The notes under the pieces are model-generated. The model saw only the letters and a list, made by a program, of their open reading frames with translations, was not told the DNA's origin and did not search any database. Shown here piece after piece: positions 1 through 4,610 of a stretch of 7,339 nucleotides of DNA. The DNA is from DATDCV01 sp036524155 (GTDB taxonomy: Bacteria > Verrucomicrobiota > Verrucomicrobiia > Limisphaerales > UBA8199): positions 1-7,339 of the forward strand of contig DATDCV010000602.1 of the NCBI GenBank assembly GCA_036524155.1. Reading direction: 5' to 3'. The translations under genes were made by a program, and so were the position numbers. Positions within the stretch are counted from its first letter, which is position 1; every line of letters starts with the position of its first letter.

Positions 1-54
1 CTATTTCAGCGCGGGCAGCCAGTCCCGCAAATTGCCAATTATGGGTTCCTTTGG

Positions 55-102
55 CCGGCCTTCGCCACCGCGTCCGGGTCGACGCGATGTGGAAGCGGCC
101 GG
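55..102. repeat. Imperfect GC-rich inverted repeat (hairpin) upstream of the first gene
   Basis: Arm 55-74 pairs with arm 81-102 around the six-base loop CGGGTC (75-80). By hand there are 18 pairs: 74-69 with 81-86, 68-65 with 89-92, 62-61 with 93-94, and 60-55 with 97-102. The only interruptions are two-base bulges at 87-88, 63-64 and 95-96. The element ends 27 bases before the ATG at 130 and is not followed by a T run, so it does not look like an intrinsic terminator. It could be a 5'-UTR hairpin of the downstream gene or one copy of a dispersed palindromic intergenic element. Only one copy is in the window. Confidence 0.6.
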
Positions 103-129
103 AGGACCCCAAACCTCAACTCACTAATT

Positions 130-1140
130 ATGAAAAAAGAAAATCGGTTCCGTGTCCCGCGAGTCTGTTGCGCCGCGGTTTTAGTTGCAGCCCTCAACGT
201 CCTGGCCGTTAGCGCGGCCGAGGTCAAAATCGATCCTAAAACTCTGGATGCCTATGTCGGGCAGTATGAGCTGCAGGAAGCCCGCTTTGTATTCCGGCGT
301 CAGGGCGACGCGCTCCTCTGCCAGGTGGCCAAGGAAGGAGTATTCCATATGGAAGCGAAATCCGACAAACGCTTCGTCCTGCGAGAGCTTCCAGATATGG
401 GCTTTACTTTCAAGCAGGATGCGAAAGGCAAGACGACGTCCGTGATGTTCCACAAGGCCGGCGAGGACTTCGAGATCCCGAAGACCTCGGACCAGGCGCC
501 ACAGGGCCGGATGCCGGAGTTGAACAAGATTCCGCGGCGTGAACCCAAGGCCGGCCCGAACCTGGTCGACCTCAGCGGCAAGTACAACTCTCGCCTCGAC
601 GAGTTTTGGCAGCCGGATGGCGCGCCGGAGGTTTTACAGCAGAATCATCTGGGGGCGATGCCGCGCGGTGTCCAGCGACTCGGAACCGTTGACTTTGACG
701 TGCGTGGCGTGGTTCAGTTGGGCAGCAGCAGGACCGCCGCTGAGGGCGGAGATCTCCCCAAACAGGTCAACGAAATCCGGGTGAATCAAAAGTGTCGGCG
801 CATTCATTTCCTGCACGGCACCCAGTGGCGCGTGGCGGACGGCACCCGGATTGGCTCTTACGTTCTCCACTACGCCGGCGGCACGCGTGCCGAGGTGCCT
901 GTCATCTATGGACAACATCTGCGAGACTGGTGGACCAGCGGCACCGAGGAATACAACGCCAAAATCGCGCGCGTGGCCTGGAAAGGCTCAAACAAGGTCG
1001 CCGACAGCCAGAAAACCTCGCTCAGAATTTTTGAGAGCACACACCAAAACCCGCACCCGGAGCAGCTTGTCCAGAGTGTGGACTTTGTTTCCGCAATGAC
1101 CGATTCGGCCCCGTTCCTGATTGCTATCACCCTCGAGTAG
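130..1140 (+). CDS. Secreted two-domain protein of unknown function (DUF3471-like N-terminal part)
   Basis: The product is 336 residues. Residues 1-30 form a clear Sec signal peptide: a basic start (MKKENRFRVPR), a hydrophobic core (about 12-27) and a probable cleavage near SAA|EV, so the mature protein should be periplasmic or outside the cell. Residues about 39-117 (LDAYVGQYEL..., then short beta-like stretches ending near FHKAGEDFEIP) resemble the small DUF3471-type domain often found behind serine beta-lactamase-like domains; no beta-lactamase domain is present here. A Pro/Arg-rich linker (about 118-143) leads to residues about 145-336, with VDFDVRGVVQL, CRRIHFLHGTQW, GSYVLHY, VIYGQHLRDWW and DFVSAMTDSAPFL. 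I recall this as a recurrent domain in Verrucomicrobia and Planctomycetes, often beside kinase- or sigma-factor-related proteins; its function is unknown to me. The start is chosen from the signal peptide, since no Shine-Dalgarno sequence is evident before ATG 130. No catalytic residues can be named. Confidence 0.85.
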   Translation: MKKENRFRVPRVCCAAVLVAALNVLAVSAAEVKIDPKTLDAYVGQYELQEARFVFRRQGDALLCQVAKEGVFHMEAKSDKRFVLRELPDMGFTFKQDAKGKTTSVMFHKAGEDFEIPKTSDQAPQGRMPELNKIPRREPKAGPNLVDLSGKYNSRLDEFWQPDGAPEVLQQNHLGAMPRGVQRLGTVDFDVRGVVQLGSSRTAAEGGDLPKQVNEIRVNQKCRRIHFLHGTQWRVADGTRIGSYVLHYAGGTRAEVPVIYGQHLRDWWTSGTEEYNAKIARVAWKGSNKVADSQKTSLRIFESTHQNPHPEQLVQSVDFVSAMTDSAPFLIAITLE

Positions 1141-1378
1141 AGCGCGACACCTGGTCGGTGGCCTTGAACCGCTCATCGTCCCAAACCTTCGCCAGCCTCC
1201 GCCGCACTTGCGCCCGTGGCGCTTTCACCTGCTCCACGGGCTTTCTCTGTCCTTCCGCTGTCGCCTGGTGCTTTTCCCCGTCCCAACTCCTCCGGAACAC
1301 TGCTAACAAATCTTTCCTTCGAACGCAGGTGGGCCATTGTTCCGATATTGACGTCTGCCCCCACAGGCGTATAAGCAT
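1127..1378 (-). CDS. Possible small basic protein or gene remnant (doubtful)
   Basis: This minus-strand frame of 83 codons begins at an ATG (1378-1376) and ends at TGA 1129-1127, overlapping the last codons of the convergent gene at 130-1140. It stays open a little further upstream, to about 1423, through a TTG codon. The product would be very basic, for example KPVEQVKAPRAQVRRRLAK followed by VWDDERFKATDQ. Its second half has a strong excess of G/C at third codon positions, unlike random intergenic DNA. Against it: no clear ribosome binding site, no family I recognise, and a tail-to-tail overlap. It may be a genuine small gene, the 3' remnant of a decayed one, or chance. Confidence 0.2.
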   Translation of the reverse strand: MLIRLWGQTSISEQWPTCVRRKDLLAVFRRSWDGEKHQATAEGQRKPVEQVKAPRAQVRRRLAKVWDDERFKATDQVSRSTRG

Positions 1379-1466
1379 CTTCACATGAGGAGCCTCGGGC
1401 AGAAATCGAGCGGTGTTGAACAACGAACGGCTCGTTCGCTCAATGATAGTTCAGCGAGGAAACACT
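1141..1466. other. Intergenic region without a confident gene
   Basis: Apart from the doubtful minus-strand frame (1127-1378), the only structure I see is a short palindrome at 1424-1438, CGAACG-GCT-CGTTCG. It lies about 30 bases before the start of the small membrane protein gene. No convincing -35/-10 pair with normal spacing could be placed and no T-rich terminator follows the first gene. Confidence 0.5.
1456..1460 (+). promoter_or_regulatory. Shine-Dalgarno site for the small membrane protein
   Basis: GAGGA lies six bases before ATG 1467. It decides the start at 1467 over the upstream in-frame GTG at 1413, which would add 18 residues without a comparable ribosome binding site. Confidence 0.6.
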
Positions 1467-1733
1467 ATGGCACTTAAGCTCTTCACGAAAGCCGACCTGG
1501 TTGCAGGCGCCATTTTTCTTGGTCTTTTCGGCCTTCTGCTCTTGGTGATGGCCGTTCTTGGCGACCAGTTTCTACTATCTCGCATCCGAGTTTCCGGGAC
1601 GGTGCTTACGCCGAGCCACCCGGATTTCCCGCGCTACCTGAGTATTCTGCGGTGGGCTGCGGGGCTTGCTGCGATCATGTGCTGGATCTTCGGCTGGCTT
1701 TCATTCAGGTCTTCGAGGAGCATTGCCAACTGA
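1467..1733 (+). CDS. Small two-helix membrane protein of unknown function
   Basis: The product is 88 residues. There are two likely membrane segments: residues about 11-32 (LVAGAIFLGLFGLLLLVMAV and following) and about 62-80 (AAGLAAIMCWIFGWLSF). They are joined by a polar loop of about 30 residues containing RVSGTVLTPSHPDFPRYLS. The short N-terminus carries Lys4 and Lys8 and the C-terminus is Arg/Ser-rich (FRSSRSIAN). By the positive-inside rule both ends are probably cytoplasmic and the loop periplasmic. I do not recognise a family, and nothing in the sequence suggests an enzyme, toxin or transporter. The gene stands alone, more than 320 bases from either neighbour, so context gives no hint of its role. 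A good ribosome binding site and clean hydrophobic pattern support it being real. Confidence 0.65.
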   Translation: MALKLFTKADLVAGAIFLGLFGLLLLVMAVLGDQFLLSRIRVSGTVLTPSHPDFPRYLSILRWAAGLAAIMCWIFGWLSFRSSRSIAN

Positions 1734-2124
1734 TGTGGCCGCTGAACTCCTCGCAGTGCTCGATATGGGAATTAATGTCTGCATATCCGGAGTCGTTGGA
1801 TGGAAAACCTAGCGTTCAGTAGCCGATCACCGAACCATCGGCCTGCACTGGACGCGGCGACGGGCTCTGGCCCCGGCGGCTGTGTCTGAGGTGCGACGTT
1901 AGGCAATATGGGAGCATTTTGCGGCCGATTCCCACGGAGCTGATCGAGGATGAGATTGGCGCCTCAGAATATCGAGCACGGATGGCGAAGCGGAGGGCCG
2001 AAGAGCGTGGAGCGAGCGGGAGCCAGCCGAGTCGCTCAGATACAAATCGAGCATCATCGGCGCCGGGCTCGCGTCGCTCACCCCGAGTGTTGGGTGGACA
2101 TGACTGAGCGGGGCAGTGAGACCC
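1734..2124. other. Intergenic region, no confident gene
   Basis: This 391-base gap holds a short hairpin (GCCGAT 1822-1827 with ATCGGC 1837-1842), not followed by a T run. It also holds one integron-like heptamer (GTTAGGC, 1898-1904) without a partner, and the weak ORF at 1919-2107. The overlapping frames on both strands look non-coding, rich in Ser, Arg and Pro. Confidence 0.5.
1919..2107 (+). CDS. Weak candidate small ORF ahead of the acetyltransferase
   Basis: The ORF has 62 codons and starts at TTG 1919, preceded by GGGAG (1910-1914) at four bases. It ends 17 bases before the ATG of the acetyltransferase gene. The first half reads as a charged helix (PIPTELIEDEIGASEYRARM, then AKRRAEERG). 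The second half is Ser/Arg-rich and low in information. It could be a leader peptide coupled to the next gene, a decayed gene, or chance; I recognise no family. Confidence 0.18.
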   Translation: MRPIPTELIEDEIGASEYRARMAKRRAEERGASGSQPSRSDTNRASSAPGSRRSPRVLGGHD

Positions 2125-2703
2125 ATGGCAGACGAGACACAACATCCGCCAACGATTGACTTCGACGGAGCACGCCTGCGCCCGCTTCGGGCGGCTGACG
2201 CTGCCGCGCTCTACGCCTACCTGCGGGATCCCGTCGTTACAGAATTGACCAGCTATCCCGTTGTCTCAGTAACAATGGTCGAAGCACTCATCGAGCGGTC
2301 TTTGAGCCGTTGGGCGGCGGGTGAGCTGTCCAAATGGGGGATCGCTCTCCAACACGATGATCAGCTTGTAGGCACTTGCGGTTTCAACGAGTGGTCTCGT
2401 GTCCACCGCTGGGCGGAGCTGGCGTTCGACCTCGCGCAAGCCCACTGGGGCAAGGGACTGACGCGCCAAGCCGTGGCCGCCGTACTTCAGTGGACTTACC
2501 GGCACGACCAGGTCGATAGGGTGCACGCCTTCGTCAGGGTCGACAACAGGCGGTCGGCGCGCTTGCTTGAGCGCAGCGGGTTTGTGCGTGAGGGCTGTCT
2601 GCGGAATTATCGTGTGTGTCGTGGGCAACCACACGACTTCTACATCTACGGTTTGCTGCGCTCGGATTGGGCGGCCGCCCAACTTGTTGAAGCAGGAGCC
2701 TGA
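2125..2703 (+). CDS. GNAT family N-acetyltransferase (RimJ/RimL type)
   Basis: The product is 192 residues, the usual size for a single-domain GNAT enzyme, which transfers the acetyl group of acetyl-CoA to an amine. The domain runs from about LRPLRAADAAALYAYLRDP (18-36) to FYIYGLLRSDW (172-182). The acetyl-CoA pyrophosphate loop (motif A) is in FDLAQAHWGKGLTRQA (101-116), with the core H-W-G-K-G. It follows the RimJ-like strand pair LVGTCGFNEW...AELAF (81-101). Motif B is VDNRRSARLLERSGFVREG (139-157), including the Asn-x-x-Ser characteristic of the family. Substrates in this family range from ribosomal protein N-termini to antibiotics and metabolites, and the sequence does not decide among them. 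An in-frame GTG at 2116 would add three residues; ATG 2125 is preferred although neither has a strong ribosome binding site. There is no signal peptide, so it is cytoplasmic. Neighbours give no pathway. Confidence 0.9.
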   Translation: MADETQHPPTIDFDGARLRPLRAADAAALYAYLRDPVVTELTSYPVVSVTMVEALIERSLSRWAAGELSKWGIALQHDDQLVGTCGFNEWSRVHRWAELAFDLAQAHWGKGLTRQAVAAVLQWTYRHDQVDRVHAFVRVDNRRSARLLERSGFVREGCLRNYRVCRGQPHDFYIYGLLRSDWAAAQLVEAGA

Positions 2704-2828
2704 GGCTGAGGCGATGGCACGGGAACCCCGCTGCCGCTGCTGCTTAATGGAACGAACAGAACGGTGCCAAACTTCCCGCGTAAGGCGTGGGAATCACGCG
2801 GCCTCAAGCCGAGCGATTCTTACAAATC

Positions 2829-2835
2829 AAAGGGA
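2829..2835 (+). promoter_or_regulatory. Shine-Dalgarno site for the beta-propeller gene
   Basis: AAAGGGA lies six bases before ATG 2842. It favours 2842 over the upstream GTG 2764, whose extra 26 codons would put a charged stretch before the signal sequence. It also favours 2842 over ATG 2878, where the nearest GGAG (2860-2863) is 14 bases away. Confidence 0.55.
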
Positions 2836-2841
2836 TACGAC

Positions 2842-4278
2842 ATGGCACAGCTTATGCCCGGAGTTCTTTTGATCGATATGACCAGAGCCTTTCTTCTAGT
2901 TTTTCCAGCGGTTATCTTCGCCACTCAGGCGGCTTTCTGCCAACTGCCGGGAACCAAACTTTGGGAAGCGGCGACACCGGGGGAGGTTATTTCCTCACCT
3001 GCCGTAGCCGATGACGGCACGATTTACGTGGGCTCTGGAAGGCGCAATGCCGGCGGCGCATCTGGATCGGCGGGCTGGCTATATTCGTTTTCCCCCCAGG
3101 GAACCACTAACTGGATGCTGAGCTTCCCTGCCGCCATCCAGGCGTCGCCAGCCATCGGTATTGACGGCCGAATTTACGTGGGGTGTTACAACGGCGAACT
3201 GAAAATTGTGAGCCCAACCGGTTCTTATACGAACGTCAAAACCGGGGGATACATCGTTGCCTCTCCTGCGATAGCCTCCGATGGGACCGTCTACGTAGCT
3301 TCCATTTCGAACTGGTTTAACAAGCTCTTTGCGCTGACTCCTGATGGCGCGGCCAAGTGGGTGTTCAACATGAAACCGTTGCCTCTCCAGCTTGACTCCA
3401 ATCAATCCTCCTCCCCGGCAATCGGCCCGGACGGCACCATTTACGTCGGCTCAATCGACATGAATCTATACGCGATAAATCCAGACGGCACCACGAAGTG
3501 GGTGTTCCCACTCGCCGCCATCAACACTACCAATGCTTCGCCGACCTATGCTTCTCCGGCCGTCGGGGTGGATGGCGCAATTTATCTTGGAGCGGACAAC
3601 GGCATCTTTTACGGCATTGACCCGCGAGGGTTCGCCAGGTGGAAAGTCCAGATATCCGGCCAATTTATTGAAAGCTCGGCGGCCGTCAGCAGTGACGGGA
3701 CCATTTACTTCGGCTCAGGTTCCGGCCAAGTCTGCGCACTGAATGCTGACGGCACGCGAAAATGGACCTTCACGTCGGGGGGAATTTCGGCCTCACCGGC
3801 ACTCGGTTCTGATGGTTCCATTTACGTCGGGAGCTACGGCGGCAGTCCCTGCCTTTATGCTTTGAGCCCGTGGGGCACGAACCTTTGGAGATTTCCGGCG
3901 CCAACCTACATCTTCTCCTCCCCTGCCATCGGCCCCGACGGCACGATTTATTTCGGCGCCGGGACCAACCTGTATGCCCTGTATGGCACCAACGCTGTAA
4001 TGAACAGCTCCTGGCCGGTCTTCCGGGGCAATGTCCGGCATACCGCGAGGGCCATTCAACGAGCCATCACCAAGCCGACGCTTCGGGCAGATGGTGCCTT
4101 CAGCATGAGCGTAAATATTGAAACCGGTCGTACCTACCGGGTGGAGTACTCGACGAATCTGTTCGACTGGGCTGAGCTGACCGCCTTGGTTTCCCAGACT
4201 CTTACCAACGAGATCATCGATACGACGGCGACGGCTTCCCCGCAACGGTTCTATCGTTTGAGCACATCGCTCCCTTAA
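2842..4278 (+). CDS. Secreted PQQ-type beta-propeller repeat protein
   Basis: The product is 478 residues from ATG 2842. A hydrophobic segment (TRAFLLVFPAVIFATQAAFC, about 14-33) acts as the signal sequence, with likely cleavage near TQA|AF; ATG 2878 would give a more compact signal peptide. Eight repeats of the form SSPAIGPDGTIYVGS start at residues 51, 101, 140, 189, 237, 278, 317 and 359. Several continue into LYAINPDGTTKWVF-like ends, the PQQ/BamB-type blade pattern, so an eight-bladed propeller is expected. The eighth blade leads into SSWPVFRGNVRHTARA, a usual ending for such propellers. Residues about 409-478 form a small beta module (GRTYRVEYSTNLFDW...QRFYRL) common at C-termini of secreted Verrucomicrobiota proteins. 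I see no heme site and no features of true quinoprotein dehydrogenases, so a binding or scaffold role is more likely than PQQ-dependent oxidation. The ligand is unknown. The gene is monocistronic by spacing and converges on the alpha-galactosidase. Confidence 0.88.
   Translation: MAQLMPGVLLIDMTRAFLLVFPAVIFATQAAFCQLPGTKLWEAATPGEVISSPAVADDGTIYVGSGRRNAGGASGSAGWLYSFSPQGTTNWMLSFPAAIQASPAIGIDGRIYVGCYNGELKIVSPTGSYTNVKTGGYIVASPAIASDGTVYVASISNWFNKLFALTPDGAAKWVFNMKPLPLQLDSNQSSSPAIGPDGTIYVGSIDMNLYAINPDGTTKWVFPLAAINTTNASPTYASPAVGVDGAIYLGADNGIFYGIDPRGFARWKVQISGQFIESSAAVSSDGTIYFGSGSGQVCALNADGTRKWTFTSGGISASPALGSDGSIYVGSYGGSPCLYALSPWGTNLWRFPAPTYIFSSPAIGPDGTIYFGAGTNLYALYGTNAVMNSSWPVFRGNVRHTARAIQRAITKPTLRADGAFSMSVNIETGRTYRVEYSTNLFDWAELTALVSQTLTNEIIDTTATASPQRFYRLSTSLP
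2992..3960 (+). repeat. Eight in-gene beta-propeller blade repeats
   Basis: The motif S-P-A-(I/V)-x-x-D-G-(T/R/A/S)-(I/V)-Y-(V/L/F)-(G/A) begins at 2992, 3142, 3259, 3406, 3550, 3673, 3790 and 3916, at intervals of 39-50 codons. Copies 4 and 8 are nearly identical in protein (SSPAIGPDGTIYVGS and SSPAIGPDGTIYFGA) and similar in DNA. That fits repeat duplication inside the gene; the unequal spacing reflects loop insertions in blades 1, 3 and 4. Confidence 0.85.
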
Positions 4279-4610
4279 AAGGCTGCCGCTCCCAACAACG
4301 GAATGCGTCGTCGCACTTCCGGCAAAATTCATTGATTTCGTGGTGATGCTGCCGGGGCCAGCGGTTGCTTCGCTGGGTCTCCCACGGGCGGGCTTTCCAG
4401 CAGCGCGGCAATCACACTGTCGAACGCAGGCTTCGGCCGTCCCGCCCGATTGGCAGACGAATCATCTGACTTTGCGCAGGGGTTCGTACGCGCGTCAAGG
4501 CAAGCCAGCGAAAGTCCGGAATGACGTGCTGGCGATCGCTGCGAGTTCAGAAGATGACCGAAAGTCTCTAACTATAACTCCCTGTTCAGGGTAAAGCCCC
4601 GGGGAACTCC
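4279..4610. other. Convergent intergenic region, no confident gene
   Basis: This 332-base gap separates two converging genes. A minus-strand frame is open from about 4570 down to TGA 4331-4329 but has no usable early start. Its last 40 codons look mildly coding (FDSVIAALLESPPVGDPAKQ). A small perfect palindrome, CCCTG-TT-CAGGG (4580-4591), lies 20 bases beyond the stop of the minus-strand gene. No strong bidirectional terminator is visible. Confidence 0.5.
4580..4591 (-). terminator. Weak possible terminator hairpin of the alpha-galactosidase gene
   Basis: A five-pair stem with a two-base loop (CCCTG-AA-CAGGG on the minus strand) is followed by AGTTATAGTTAG. It sits where a terminator of the minus-strand gene would be expected, but the stem is short and the tail has only scattered T residues. 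Confidence 0.2.

Noticed and set aside
1..120. A minus-strand tail of 39 codons ending at TAG 3-1, with a plausible-looking end (PIIGNLRDWLPALK).
   Set aside because: It has no start codon, is closed by TGA at 123-121, and its middle is the hairpin sequence. It is too short to call a gene remnant.
1416..1449. Promoter for the small membrane protein: TTGAAC at 1416-1421 with an AATGAT/TGATAG-like -10.
   Set aside because: The spacing is about 20 bases or more and the -10 match is poor, so it cannot be supported.
1898..2095. Integron cassette sites: GTTAGGC at 1898-1904 and GTTGGGT at 2089-2095 fit the attC right-end consensus, near a small membrane protein and a GNAT gene typical of cassettes.
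   Set aside because: No matching left-end RYYYAAC heptamer is found within attC range upstream of either, no inner L''/L' arms are visible, and such degenerate heptamers are expected several times by chance in a window this size.
2764..2841. Upstream GTG start at 2764 for the propeller protein.
   Set aside because: It would place 26 mostly polar and charged residues before the secretion signal, while ATG 2842 has an AAAGGGA ribosome binding site at ideal spacing.
2929..2943. A lipoprotein signal at QAAFC in the propeller protein.
   Set aside because: The residues before the Cys (A-A-F) do not fit the lipobox, which needs a small residue directly before Cys; ordinary signal peptidase cleavage near TQA is more likely.
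3793..4332. Minus-strand ORF of 179 codons opposite the propeller gene.
   Set aside because: It is antisense to clear PQQ-type blades and the C-terminal module, and its product has no family resemblance.
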